Program-made: the position numbers and the translations under genes
Notes under the pieces: model-generated
What the model was told of the DNA's origin: nothing
What the model saw: only the letters and a program-made list of their open reading frames with translations
The model's database searches: none
From: Lachnospiraceae bacterium
Lineage (GTDB): Bacteria > Bacillota > Clostridia > Lachnospirales > Lachnospiraceae
Assembly (NCBI GenBank): GCA_017408735.1
Contig: JAFQUB010000050.1
Coordinates: forward strand, 41,717 to 105,716
Reading direction: 5' to 3'
DNA length: 64,000 bases
Part shown: positions 9,799 to 19,169 of the stretch, one piece after another
Numbering within the stretch: the stretch's first letter is position 1
How the letters are laid out: every line of letters begins with the position of its first letter

Positions 9799-11577
9799 TT
9801 ACTGCCAACCCAGAATTGTAACCTGCTTCTTCCGGTTTCCTCGAAATTCGTTGATGGATGGATAATACGTAATTGCAATGCGAATATGATTAGGTTCACC
9901 CCGATAAATTTTTTCCACTTCCGCTTCTCCGTATTTTTCCTGAAGGAACAGTTCAAAATCCTCACAATTCCGAAACATCATGGCTTCCATTTTTGCACCC
10001 TGTTCGTTTTGCAGATTTAACCGCAGCATATTCTTTTGTTTTCCTATTTTGCAAGCACTGATAATGGCTATGTTTTTATCTGCGAATACCGGCTTTTCAT
10101 TGCCTTTGCCGAAAGGTTCTAAGATATTCAGCTGTTCTATTAACGGCTCTGTAATATAACTCAAAGGCATGGGTACATCGATGACTATTTTCTCTGTGAG
10201 AGTTTCTTCATCTAAGGTACAGTTTTCATTGATTTCTTTCCGGAATACCTCTACATTTTCTTCCTCCAGAGAGAGTCCGGCTGCCATTGGATGCCCACCG
10301 AATTTTGTAAAAATGTGTTTGACCTTTGTCATTTCTTCATACATAGAATAGCCTTCGATGGAACGCCCGGAACCCTTGACTCCTTCTTCTGACTTTGTAA
10401 GCACAAACACTGGCTTATAATATTTTTCACGGATTCTTCCTGCTATAATCCCTGCAATACTTTCATGGCAATCCGGAAGATAAATCACCAACACTCGGTC
10501 TTCTGACAGTGAAGTGTGTTCCACCTGTTCAATAGCCTTTGTGACACCTTCATCGGTCATTTCTTTACGACTTTCATTTAGCATTTTTAATTCATTGGCA
10601 ATCATTGCCGCTTGTGCAAAATCTTTTGTAGTCAGTAATTTTAACGCTTTTTTTGCTGTGTCCAACCGTCCGCTGGCATTCAGACATGGCCCCAGTACAA
10701 AGCCGATATGGTAAGCGGCAATCTGTGCTTTTTCCAACCCACATACCTTTATCAGACTGAGCATGCCTATATTGGAAATCTGGTGCAGTTCCTTTAAGCC
10801 CTCTTTCACCAAAATCCTGTTTTCCCCCTGTAGCTCCATTACATCCCCCACCGTCGCAAAACCTGCAAAGGCTAGCAATAGATTTAATTCACTGCTGTCA
10901 ATGTGAAACTGCTCATACATAGCTGTAATTACCTTATAGGCCACAGCTGCCCCACATAACTCTTTAAACGGATATGGACAGTCCTGCTGTTTGTGATTCA
11001 CTATAGCATCTACCTGTGGCAAAATATATCTTTTTTCACCTGTTTCTTCTATATAATAAGGTACTTCATGATGGTCTGTTACAATTACAGTCATTCCCAA
11101 ATCTTTTGCTATTTTCAGCTCTGCTGACGCCGCAATCCCATTATCACAGGTAATTATGGTATCAATTCCTTCATCAAAAGCCGCCCGAACCAAAGCTTCA
11201 TTTACTCCGTATCCATCTTTGATTCTATCGGGAATTTCAATATCTACTTTTGCCCCGCAGGTACTTAAACCTTCATATAATATGTAAGTAGCACAGACAC
11301 CATCAATGTCATAATCACCAATCACACGAATCGGCTTTTGACCGTTGATTTTTTCTGTAAGAATTTCTACTGTCTTATTCATATCTTTTAAGAGATATGG
11401 AGAATGGAAATCTTGTCTGTTTCCCCTTAAATACTGTTCAATTTCTTTCTCCTCCACCACATCTCTGTTTCGGATAATTCTTGCCACTACCTGGTCAATA
11501 CCGTACTTTTCTCCAATTCCTTTAAAATCTGCTCTTTTTGCAGATACAACCCATTTCTTTTTCATATATTTTTCCAT
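9799..11577 (-). CDS. recJ: Single-stranded-DNA-specific exonuclease RecJ
   Basis: 592 residues of the DHH phosphoesterase superfamily. Metal-binding motifs are intact: DYDIDG (88-93), CDNG (Asp145), DHH (168-170), and the DHHA1-type GGHPMAAG motif in the C-terminal half. RecJ digests single-stranded DNA 5'-3' in recombination and mismatch/base-excision repair. It follows secDF by about 60 bp on the same strand, the usual clostridial order. The start is slightly uncertain: MEKY (11577) or MKKK (11565); neither has a strong RBS, which suggests coupled or weak translation. Confidence 0.93.
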   Translation of the reverse strand: MEKYMKKKWVVSAKRADFKGIGEKYGIDQVVARIIRNRDVVEEKEIEQYLRGNRQDFHSPYLLKDMNKTVEILTEKINGQKPIRVIGDYDIDGVCATYILYEGLSTCGAKVDIEIPDRIKDGYGVNEALVRAAFDEGIDTIITCDNGIAASAELKIAKDLGMTVIVTDHHEVPYYIEETGEKRYILPQVDAIVNHKQQDCPYPFKELCGAAVAYKVITAMYEQFHIDSSELNLLLAFAGFATVGDVMELQGENRILVKEGLKELHQISNIGMLSLIKVCGLEKAQIAAYHIGFVLGPCLNASGRLDTAKKALKLLTTKDFAQAAMIANELKMLNESRKEMTDEGVTKAIEQVEHTSLSEDRVLVIYLPDCHESIAGIIAGRIREKYYKPVFVLTKSEEGVKGSGRSIEGYSMYEEMTKVKHIFTKFGGHPMAAGLSLEEENVEVFRKEINENCTLDEETLTEKIVIDVPMPLSYITEPLIEQLNILEPFGKGNEKPVFADKNIAIISACKIGKQKNMLRLNLQNEQGAKMEAMMFRNCEDFELFLQEKYGEAEVEKIYRGEPNHIRIAITYYPSINEFRGNRKKQVTILGWQ

Positions 11578-11592
11578 TTCTTTTCATATAGA

Positions 11593-11622
11593 GAATCGCC
11601 AGACATCACTGCCTGACGATTC
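11593..11622 (-). terminator. Hairpin between secDF and recJ (leaky terminator or processing site)
   Basis: A 12-bp stem fully paired only in minus-strand RNA, where two positions are G-U; as plus-strand RNA the same positions are mismatches. This suggests the minus-strand RNA is the selected form. No T-run follows in the minus direction, so full termination is unlikely. Confidence 0.5.
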
Positions 11623-11639
11623 CCTTTTTTCTTTTTATA

Positions 11640-13784
11640 TTATGCTTTTTTTACAATTTTCTTCTTCATTACCCACCATAATGCACCAGTGATACATACA
11701 GATGAATATGCACCGCAAACAATACCAACCATCAATGGTAATGCAAATTCACGGATTGAGCTTACACCAAGAATGTATAATACTGCTACCATGATAAATG
11801 TAGTAAAGGATGTATAAATACTTCTTGTCAATGTCTGTGTAATACTTGTATTTACAATTTCTTCTAAATCTGCTTTTCTCATTTCTGTCATGTTTTCACG
11901 GATTCTATCGAAAATAACAATGGTTGCGTTGATAGAATAACCTACAATAGTTAACATACATGCAATAAATGTATTGCCAACAGAAATTTTTGCTACTGCA
12001 TAGAAAGCTAATACTATTAATACGTCATGTAACAATGCGAGAACTGCACTTCCTGCAAATCTAATATCCTTGAAACGGAACCAAATATAAATCAACATGC
12101 AAATAGTTGCAATGATTACAGAAATAATTGCATCGCGCTGCATTTCAGAACTGATGGTTGAACTGATTGTTTCAGCAGTAATTAAAGATGTATCTACGCC
12201 AAAGTTTTCTTCTAATGCTGCATTTAATGCTTCTCTTTCATCTAACGAAAGTGTTCTTGTCTTAATAATTACCTGATTAGTATCTGTAACTTTCTGTGTC
12301 TGAATTGCCGCATCATTTGTAATGCTTTCGATGACAGGTTTTACTTTTTCGTCAATTTCCTGAATAGTTAAATCTTCGTTAAATGTTACATTTGTGGAAG
12401 TACCACCCATAAATTCAAGGCTAAAGTTTAATACATTTCCTGTATTTGCTTTGTTTACTCCAAGGAATACAAACCCACCAACAATTAATACAATAGAAAG
12501 TATGAAGCAAAGATTCTTTTTTCCTAAGAAGTTAATTGTCTTATGTTCTTTGTTTCTTCCGTATAGTTTTTCACTCTGGAATCCCATTGCATAAAATGCA
12601 TTTACCAAGTATTTTGTGATAACCAATGCTGTAAACATAGATACAACAATACCTAATGCAAGTGTGTGTGCAAATCCTTTTACGCTACCAGTACCCATGA
12701 TAGAAAGTACTGCAGCCGCAATCAATGTAGTTATGTTACCATCCACAATTGCGGATAGAGCCTTTTCAAAACCAACTTTAATTGCAGAACGAACTGTTTT
12801 TCCTGCTGTAATTTCTTCACGAATACGTGAGAATATAATAACGTTAGCATCCACCGCCATACCAATGGAAAGAATAATACCTGCAATACCAGGTAATGTT
12901 AATGTAATCTGGAATGCATTTAATAATCCAAGAATAACACCTACATAAAGGCATAATGCAATACTGGATGCAAATCCAGGAAGTCTGTATACAAAACACA
13001 TAAAGATACAAACGATTGCAAAACCAATTGCTGCTGCAAGTAAGCTTGTCTGAATTGCTTCTTCACCTAACTGAGCACCTACTACGTTAGAACGGATTTC
13101 CTGTAATTCCAGCTTCAAACCACCGATACGGATAATAGAAGCCAATTCCTGTGCTTCTTCGTAGCTTGACATACCTGTAATCGTTGCTTCTCCACCTGTA
13201 ATTGCACTCTGCACGGTTGGATTGCTGATTACATTTCCGTCATAGATAATAGGAAGATTATCTCCAATATGTGATGCTGTATATTCTGCAAAACTGTCCT
13301 TTGCTTCCTCTGTCAGTGTTAACACTACAACTGTTTCATTGTTTCCCATTTCATCCTGCTGTGTTGCTGGCTGAGCATCTTTAATATCAGTTCCCTGTAA
13401 AACCACTTCACCATCTTCTGATTCAATAGTTAGGGAACCCGGTTTACCTAAATCTTCTAAGATTTCATTAGCATCTGTAACACCAGGAATTTCAATGTTA
13501 ATTCTGTTTGTACCTTCCTGATATACCTGCGCTTCTGTACTATAAGCTTCTACACGCTTCTGTAATTTAAATACGGTATCGCTCATATCCTCTGCACTTG
13601 GATTTGCTTCTGTAGTTTCGTAAGTGATACTTACACCACCTGCCAAATCAAGTCCCAATTTAATGTCTCTTGCAGAACCCCACTGGTCACTGCCAATCCC
13701 AAATGCTGACAGGTATCCTAAAAAGCCTGTTGCCAGCAAAATTACCAGAAGAATTGCAATTCCTCTGCTCTTTTTCATCTGCAT
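11640..13784 (-). CDS. secDF: Protein translocase subunit SecDF (fused)
   Basis: A natural SecD-SecF fusion of 714 residues. The SecD half has GLDLAGG (about 44-50), a large external domain and six TM helices (SIGMAVDANVIIFSRIREE). The SecF half has SLEFMGGTS and GYSINATIVIFDRIREN. It uses the proton-motive force to drive late steps of Sec export in the membrane. I take the ATG at 13784 because GAAAGGAG lies 9 nt upstream; the longer frame from 13826 runs through that RBS. The fusion follows the SCIFF maturase with a gap of about 70 bp, a linkage common in Clostridia. Confidence 0.95.
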   Translation of the reverse strand: MQMKKSRGIAILLVILLATGFLGYLSAFGIGSDQWGSARDIKLGLDLAGGVSITYETTEANPSAEDMSDTVFKLQKRVEAYSTEAQVYQEGTNRINIEIPGVTDANEILEDLGKPGSLTIESEDGEVVLQGTDIKDAQPATQQDEMGNNETVVVLTLTEEAKDSFAEYTASHIGDNLPIIYDGNVISNPTVQSAITGGEATITGMSSYEEAQELASIIRIGGLKLELQEIRSNVVGAQLGEEAIQTSLLAAAIGFAIVCIFMCFVYRLPGFASSIALCLYVGVILGLLNAFQITLTLPGIAGIILSIGMAVDANVIIFSRIREEITAGKTVRSAIKVGFEKALSAIVDGNITTLIAAAVLSIMGTGSVKGFAHTLALGIVVSMFTALVITKYLVNAFYAMGFQSEKLYGRNKEHKTINFLGKKNLCFILSIVLIVGGFVFLGVNKANTGNVLNFSLEFMGGTSTNVTFNEDLTIQEIDEKVKPVIESITNDAAIQTQKVTDTNQVIIKTRTLSLDEREALNAALEENFGVDTSLITAETISSTISSEMQRDAIISVIIATICMLIYIWFRFKDIRFAGSAVLALLHDVLIVLAFYAVAKISVGNTFIACMLTIVGYSINATIVIFDRIRENMTEMRKADLEEIVNTSITQTLTRSIYTSFTTFIMVAVLYILGVSSIREFALPLMVGIVCGAYSSVCITGALWWVMKKKIVKKA

Positions 13785-13852
13785 TTTTTTAACTCCTTTC
13801 ATCTGCGGTTTTTCCGCACATTTCATTCTAATTATATTATAAATTTAATTAT

Positions 13853-15244
13853 TTACGCTTCTTCCTCTGCCAATGCTGCCTTAATCATAATGGCACATTC
13901 CACTCTTTTTCTCTGTAATTCACATCCAACTTCATATACATCATTGATAGAACCGTGGAAATTATATGAGTTTGCAGCACAACCACCGCTGCAATAGAAT
14001 TTTGAGAAACAATTTTTACATTTATCCTTGGCATATACATTACAGCCTTTAAATGTTTCTACAATATCTGTATTTACAATTCCTGTATCCACATTTCCTA
14101 ACAGAAATTTTTCTTCTCCAACAAACTGGTGACATGGATAAAAATCGCCCCATGGTGTTACTGCCAGATACTCTGTACCTGAACCACATCCTGAAATACG
14201 TTTTGCCACACATGGACCACCCTGTAAATCAATCATAAAGTGGAAGAAGTTAAAGCATTTTCCTTCCTTGCTTCTCTTCACCATTTCTTTTGCCAGTTTA
14301 TCGTACTGTTCACAAATAACCGGGATATCTTCTTCTCTAAGAGCATAATCTTCTGTTTCTGCCGCAACTACCGGTTCCACTGAGATCTGCTCAAATCCCA
14401 AATCTGCCAAATGTAATACATCTTCACTGAAATCTAAATTATTTCTAGTAAAAGTACCACGAACGTAATAATTTGTCTGTTTTCTGCTTTCTGCAACCTT
14501 CTGGAATTTCGGAACAATCAATTCATAACTGCCTTTTCCATTGCGAAATGGACGCATTTTATTATTGACTTCTTCCCTTCCGTCAATACTTAAAACCACA
14601 TTTGCCATTTCTTTGTTTAAAAATTCTAAGATATCATCATTTAATAAAACACCGTTGGTTGTCAATGTAAAGCGGAAATTTTTGTTATGTATCTTTTCCT
14701 GCTCCCGGCCATAAGCCACCAACTGCTTCACTACCTCAAAATTCATCAAAGGTTCACCACCAAAGAAATCCACTTCCAGATTTCTTCTGCTTCCGGAATT
14801 AGCAATCAAGAAATCCAATGCTTTCTTTCCCACTTCAAAGGACATCAATGCACGTCTTCCGTGATATTCTCCTTCTTCTGCAAAGCAGTATTTACAAGCC
14901 AGGTTACAATCATGGGCAATATGTAAGCAGAGAGCTTTTACTACAGTTTCTCTCTTTTTAAACTCTTTTACATATGGCTCATAGACATCTTCTGTAAATA
15001 ACTGTCCGGCTTCAATCAATCCATTTAATTCCTCTAAAGCCTCACGCACATCACTTTCTGCATAAGTGCCCTGAAAATGACTTACTGCTTTTGTAATTGT
15101 TTCTTCATCTATTTTACTGTCATTCTGCTTTTCTTCTTTTAAAAACGCAATCAGCTCATACACCATTTCGTCTACCACATGAACAGAACCGCTGTTCACA
15201 TCTAACACTATATGGTAGCCATTGTTTATATACTGATGAACCAT
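13853..15244 (-). CDS. scfB: SCIFF peptide maturase (radical SAM, SPASM)
   Basis: 463 residues. The radical-SAM [4Fe-4S] motif CNLACKYC is at Cys113, 117 and 120. A C-terminal SPASM-type domain carries the auxiliary-cluster cysteines (CGSGTEYLAV, FYPCHQF, CKNCFSKFYCSGGCAAN, VGCELQRKR). About 95 N-terminal residues form the peptide-recognition part. The family installs a Cys-to-Thr thioether crosslink in the SCIFF peptide, whose gene lies 100 bp upstream. The RBS GGAGAAAAC precedes the ATG. It is transcribed after the SCIFF gene, with a hairpin between them that probably sets the ratio of enzyme to substrate. Confidence 0.95.
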   Translation of the reverse strand: MVHQYINNGYHIVLDVNSGSVHVVDEMVYELIAFLKEEKQNDSKIDEETITKAVSHFQGTYAESDVREALEELNGLIEAGQLFTEDVYEPYVKEFKKRETVVKALCLHIAHDCNLACKYCFAEEGEYHGRRALMSFEVGKKALDFLIANSGSRRNLEVDFFGGEPLMNFEVVKQLVAYGREQEKIHNKNFRFTLTTNGVLLNDDILEFLNKEMANVVLSIDGREEVNNKMRPFRNGKGSYELIVPKFQKVAESRKQTNYYVRGTFTRNNLDFSEDVLHLADLGFEQISVEPVVAAETEDYALREEDIPVICEQYDKLAKEMVKRSKEGKCFNFFHFMIDLQGGPCVAKRISGCGSGTEYLAVTPWGDFYPCHQFVGEEKFLLGNVDTGIVNTDIVETFKGCNVYAKDKCKNCFSKFYCSGGCAANSYNFHGSINDVYEVGCELQRKRVECAIMIKAALAEEEA

Positions 15245-15301
15245 GTTTTCTCCTTTCGCTCTGCAAGCCTTCTAGCTTATTATTCTTCATTGTTCGCACA
15301 A

Positions 15302-15329
15302 ATAAGCAGCGACGTAAGCCGCTGCTTAT
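15302..15329 (-). terminator. Intercistronic hairpin between SCIFF precursor and maturase
   Basis: A 10-bp perfect stem (ATAAGCAGCG with CGCTGCTTAT) and an 8-nt loop, placed between scfA and scfB. It lacks a T-run, so it would act as an attenuator or an RNA 3'-end stabiliser rather than a full stop. Confidence 0.6.
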
Positions 15330-15343
15330 GAATCATCTAAACC

Positions 15344-15490
15344 CTATTTCTGGCTTTCACAGCTCTGATTTCCTACAGTACAGGATGTTTTACATGCTGA
15401 CTGACAAGATGTCTGGCATTCTCCGCATCCACCTTTTTTCATAGACTGTTTTAAATCACGTGTAGTTAAAGTCTTAATATGCTTCATCAT
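15344..15490 (-). CDS. scfA: SCIFF ribosomal peptide precursor (Six Cys in Forty-Five)
   Basis: A 48-codon gene too short for usual gene callers. It begins MMKHIKTLTTRDLKQSMKKG and continues through a Cys-rich core with six cysteines at 22, 25, 29, 33, 37 and 44, ending CESQK. This is the signature of the SCIFF family, nearly universal in Clostridia, matured by the neighbouring radical-SAM enzyme to a thioether-bridged peptide of unknown role. AGGAGGGAAT precedes two adjacent ATGs; the second (15487) has the better spacing and matches the usual family start. Confidence 0.93.
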   Translation of the reverse strand: MMKHIKTLTTRDLKQSMKKGGCGECQTSCQSACKTSCTVGNQSCESQK

Positions 15491-15536
15491 ATTCCCTCCT
15501 TACGTTTTAGCAACCTGAGGCTGACTATTTATTTAT

Positions 15537-15552
15537 GGCTACATATATAGCC
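15537..15552. promoter_or_regulatory. Inverted repeat just downstream of the SCIFF transcription start
   Basis: GGCTA and TAGCC flank a 6-bp AT centre, about 8-23 bp downstream of the predicted start site. It could be an operator or the first hairpin of the leader. No regulator is visible nearby. Confidence 0.35.
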
Positions 15553-15566
15553 ACATTATTTAAAGT

Positions 15567-15596
15567 ATTATAGCATAGGTGCATATCATACGTCAA
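15567..15596 (-). promoter_or_regulatory. Promoter of the SCIFF operon
   Basis: On the minus strand, TTGACG (15596-15591) and TATAAT (15572-15567) are separated by 18 bp, about 80 bp upstream of the SCIFF start codon. Confidence 0.75.
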
Positions 15597-15626
15597 ATCT
15601 AATTTCGATATTTCGGCGGCGCAAAT

Positions 15627-16290
15627 TTACTGTAGGAATTTAATAGGCAGAATACACCTAACGATGTGTCCTAGAATTAGTTCTGCCATTTTTCCCATTC
15701 CCACTATACTCCAACTCAGCGGTCTTGAACTCATTCTGCTTGAAAGTACATGGCTTACATGTCCTTCCATACTGCAACCGATAACATCTTCCCTTCGACT
15801 GAGGTGCAGTCTTGCTGCTGTCCAGTTGGATAAAATATACTCCTTGCTTTTCTCTATACGTCTTACTCCTGTTTCTGAATCCAAACAGTCCCTTAACCTT
15901 TCTACGATTGCTTTAAAATCACTTTTTTTCTCATATTTTATCGCATGACATAATTCCTTTTTGGCATCTTCTCTGGAATCTTTCATATGACTGGTAAGTT
16001 TCGTCAGATATTTCTCTAAATGAAATTCATCCAGCACATATGTAATTCCTTCAATTTTGTTTTCTCCTGCTTTATTCTTAAACAGTGTTTTTTGATATGT
16101 TATACTGCCAAGACAGGTTAGTAGTATCTTTTCTTACAATGTACCAGCCGGGGCGAGCATTTTTGCAGGTATTCATCATAGGTTTCCAATTCTTCCACAA
16201 TCATATCCCGTCCAAGCTGAATGACACTGTTTTTCACACCTTATACCACCTCTGCAATCTTTGCCATATCTGCTGAGTAACCCATGAAAA
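15627..16290 (-). pseudogene. Degenerate ISLre2-family transposase remnant
   Basis: The minus strand holds two pieces of an ISLre2-type (UPF0236) transposase. An N-terminal piece (about 16290-16130) reads VKNSVIQLGRDMIVEELETY after an in-frame stop. A C-terminal piece (about 16080-15627) reads YVLDEFHLEKYL ... VIGCSMEGHVSHVLSSRMSS. The central part is missing and the reading frame is broken between them, so the protein cannot be made. Residues after GMGKMAEL also depart from the family. No terminal inverted repeats could be identified. It marks the left edge of the AT-rich accessory island. Confidence 0.8.
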
Positions 16291-16517
16291 CTTTTTTCTA
16301 AAATAAGCGCCTTTCTATTATGCGCTTACGTTCTTTTCGAAACGAAGTTTTTCTATAAAATAAAAACGCAAATACATTGACCAAATGTTATAACCAAACC
16401 ACGACAAATGACTCTAGCAGAATGCTTTGGTACAGCGGAGTTTGAGTGATAGTTGATTAGATATGGGAAAAATCAAATTACAGAAATTGCGACTAGCTCC
16501 GAAAACAGGATTTCTTT

Positions 16518-17687
16518 TTAACCAAACATAACTTTCTCTTTATCAAACAATTTTGCAAGTACCCATACGAATATTAATGTATAAGCAAAATTACTAATAA
16601 GCATCACAGCAAAATTCACATAGTTTACTTTATACACAAGAATGCTATATATGAACTGAACACTATTATATAACGGAACAAAGTACATTCCTATTTTTTC
16701 TGCTGGTTCACTTTGTATCAAACAGGATATACCTATAAGCATTGCTCCTGCCGCAAATGGTGATAAACTCGTTGTAGCCTCTTTCACAGAATTGGCTATC
16801 GCAGATACAATTAACATTAAGCTGATAATAACCAATATTATAGATGTTAATGTAAGCAACAACAGGACATAATCTTTCAAACCATAAATAGAAAGTATAT
16901 CAGATGCCGCTATATTCATTATACTTGGCAAAGATAATATCACACCTATATAACTTGATATCCCACTCAATAATGCAATTATTGTCAAACTACATACTTT
17001 CCCTAACGCTATACTATTTCTTTTTACCGGTGTAGTTAATAATATGGCAATGGTTCCACGTTCCTTTTCGCCTGCAATAGATTCTGCTGCAATAGATAAA
17101 CAACAGGAAAATATTAGCCCCATCAACAACATTGGTAAAATTGCTGATAAATTTTTTCCAGTACTATCTTTCTTTAATGCCATGTCATATACGTTGTTTC
17201 CATTATTAATAACGAACAGATCGAATATTGTGTTTTCATATTCTTCTAACAGCGTAGTCATAAAAGTATATGCATAAACAGATTCACTGATTGAAGAATT
17301 GTAATATATTTCTACTTCTACCCCGACTTTTGCGTCCGAGGACATACATATTTCATCGAACTTTTCCGGTAGCACAACCAATATCGAAGGTTCTCTGTCT
17401 TCTATCCCCTGTTTTATTTGCTCTTTCATCATATAACTTACTTCTTGATAAGTTATTTCAGAACTTTCGAATACATTTTTTATATTTTCTGATAAATTTA
17501 TAACATAGATATTCACATCGCTAAACTGTCCTTCTTGGCTCTGTTTATTTAAAGTGCTTCCCATAACAGTATACAATACAAACACAACTATCCCAGGCAT
17601 TATTGCCGTAGTAAAAAGCATACGTTTATTTCCAAAAAATTTTGCAAGCTCTTTTTTCATTATAATAAAAATCTCATATTTATTCAT
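16518..17687 (-). CDS. ABC-2 type permease (NatB-like)
   Basis: 389 residues with the ABC-2 export fold: TM1 at about 20-42, an external domain of about 130 residues, then five TM segments from about 185 on, including AESIAGEKERGTIAILLTTPV, the typical cytosolic coupling motif of NatB/CcmB-like permeases. Its partner is the ATPase that ends 5 bp upstream (17693-18478). The family exports ions, peptides or lipids; the substrate here is unknown. It is the last gene of a four-gene minus-strand operon. A NatAB-like or bacteriocin-immunity exporter would fit equally well. Confidence 0.8.
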   Translation of the reverse strand: MNKYEIFIIMKKELAKFFGNKRMLFTTAIMPGIVVFVLYTVMGSTLNKQSQEGQFSDVNIYVINLSENIKNVFESSEITYQEVSYMMKEQIKQGIEDREPSILVVLPEKFDEICMSSDAKVGVEVEIYYNSSISESVYAYTFMTTLLEEYENTIFDLFVINNGNNVYDMALKKDSTGKNLSAILPMLLMGLIFSCCLSIAAESIAGEKERGTIAILLTTPVKRNSIALGKVCSLTIIALLSGISSYIGVILSLPSIMNIAASDILSIYGLKDYVLLLLTLTSIILVIISLMLIVSAIANSVKEATTSLSPFAAGAMLIGISCLIQSEPAEKIGMYFVPLYNSVQFIYSILVYKVNYVNFAVMLISNFAYTLIFVWVLAKLFDKEKVMFG

Positions 17688-17692
17688 GACTA

Positions 17693-18478
17693 CTACCTCA
17701 AAATCCTATTTTTCTCTTCTTCAAACACTTCAAAAAATATATCTTCAATCAAACGATTTTCTCGAACTATTTCCCTATAATTTTCACAATAAACCAACTT
17801 TCCATTGACCATTATCCCAACTCTGTCAGCCAGTTTATCTACTACATCAAAAATATGAGTGGAAATCAGAATCGTTTTCCCCTCCTCTTTTAGAGTTTTT
17901 AAAAAAACAACTATTTCCCTTGTGGTAACAATATCCAAGCCATTTGTAGGCTCATCAAATATTATAATTTCAGGATTATGCACCAGTGATATTGCTATAG
18001 AAACTTTTTGCCGCATACCTGTAGAAAGTTTTTTTATCTTAACTTCTGCAAATCTATCTATTCCTAATATATTAAATAATTTTTCTTTCCTCTTGGAAAT
18101 CTCTTCTTTATTCATATGATACATTTTCCCAAAAAAATCAAACAAATAATTTGGTGTAAAGAAATCATCCAATTTTAACTCAGTGGTGAGAAATCCAATC
18201 TTCTCTTTTACTAAATTCTTATTTTCTTCAATCAAATTCCCATTCATTTTTATCGTTCCACTTCGTGGTTCAATCAAAGTAGAAATCATACGCAATGTTG
18301 TAGTTTTTCCCGCACCGTTATTACCTAATAAACAAAAAATCTCCCCTTTATACAACTTAAACGAAAGATTTTCAACTGCCTTTATCTCTCGTTTTGTTGT
18401 ATTCATAACTTTTTGTTGTTTTTTTGTTACTTTATATGTTTTTGATAAATCCTCTATCTCTAATACTATTTCTTCCAT
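17693..18478 (-). CDS. ABC transporter ATPase (NatA-like)
   Basis: 261 residues. Walker A GNNGAGKT (52-59), signature LSTGMRQKV, Walker B IIIFDEPTNGLD, and H-loop STHI are all intact, so it should hydrolyse ATP. The sequence MNTTKREIKAVENLSFKLYKGEIF resembles NatA/EcsA-type exporters. RBS AAGGAGTT lies upstream of the ATG. The 5-bp gap to the next permease implies one export complex made of this protein and the 389-residue permease. Confidence 0.88.
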   Translation of the reverse strand: MEEIVLEIEDLSKTYKVTKKQQKVMNTTKREIKAVENLSFKLYKGEIFCLLGNNGAGKTTTLRMISTLIEPRSGTIKMNGNLIEENKNLVKEKIGFLTTELKLDDFFTPNYLFDFFGKMYHMNKEEISKRKEKLFNILGIDRFAEVKIKKLSTGMRQKVSIAISLVHNPEIIIFDEPTNGLDIVTTREIVVFLKTLKEEGKTILISTHIFDVVDKLADRVGIMVNGKLVYCENYREIVRENRLIEDIFFEVFEEEKNRILR

Positions 18479-18491
18479 CTTACTTAACTCC

Positions 18492-19169
18492 TTACAAGTA
18501 TAATGTAGTATATATTTCCTCCAGATTCTCTTTCCCCTTCACTATATGTTCAATTTGACCATTTTTTAAAAATATACTTCTATCTGCAATGGAACCGATA
18601 AAGTCCAAAATATGACTTGAAACAATTACACTACACCCTCTATTTTTCGCCTCTGTAATATCACGTTTCATGCAAATTATTCCAGCCGTGTCCACTCCAT
18701 TGGTTGGCTCATCTAAAATAATCAACTCCGGATTTCCCATAAATGCAATAATTGAGCCGACTTTCTTTTTGCTACCCATAGACAATTTACAAAAAGGCTT
18801 GTTGCATTGGTTTTCCAAAGCATAATTTTTTATTGATTCATCAATTTTTTCTTTATATTTTCCTTTGTATTTATAATCCGAAATCAAATACAACAATTCT
18901 TTTGCACTTATTTTTTTCCCAACATTAAGATGTTCCGGCATATATCCTATATTTTGTCTTGTACCAAACCAAGCTGTATCCTTACCATTTAACAAAACCG
19001 TACCTTCATCCGCCTTTAATATTCCTGATACAATTTTTAATATGGTGCTTTTTCCTACCCCATTCGGACCTATAAATGCAACTGTTTCTCCTTCTTTGCA
19101 TAAAAGAGAAATTTCTTTTACACCCGTGGTCGATGTATATAATTTTTTTACATTTTGTATTTCTAACAT
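18492..19169 (-). CDS. ABC transporter ATPase, second cassette
   Basis: 225 residues from the ATG at 19169, which has a GGGAGAG RBS and overlaps the end of the upstream permease gene by 7 bp (translational coupling). Walker A GPNGVGKS (34-41), Walker B LIILDEPTNGVD and H-loop SSHI are present. The signature is LSMGSKKKV, a divergent form of LSGGQ seen in some bacteriocin-immunity ATPases (BcrA/NatA branch). A longer frame starting at 19262 lies inside the permease gene and is rejected. Its natural partner is the 360-residue permease just upstream. Confidence 0.85.
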   Translation of the reverse strand: MLEIQNVKKLYTSTTGVKEISLLCKEGETVAFIGPNGVGKSTILKIVSGILKADEGTVLLNGKDTAWFGTRQNIGYMPEHLNVGKKISAKELLYLISDYKYKGKYKEKIDESIKNYALENQCNKPFCKLSMGSKKKVGSIIAFMGNPELIILDEPTNGVDTAGIICMKRDITEAKNRGCSVIVSSHILDFIGSIADRSIFLKNGQIEHIVKGKENLEEIYTTLYL

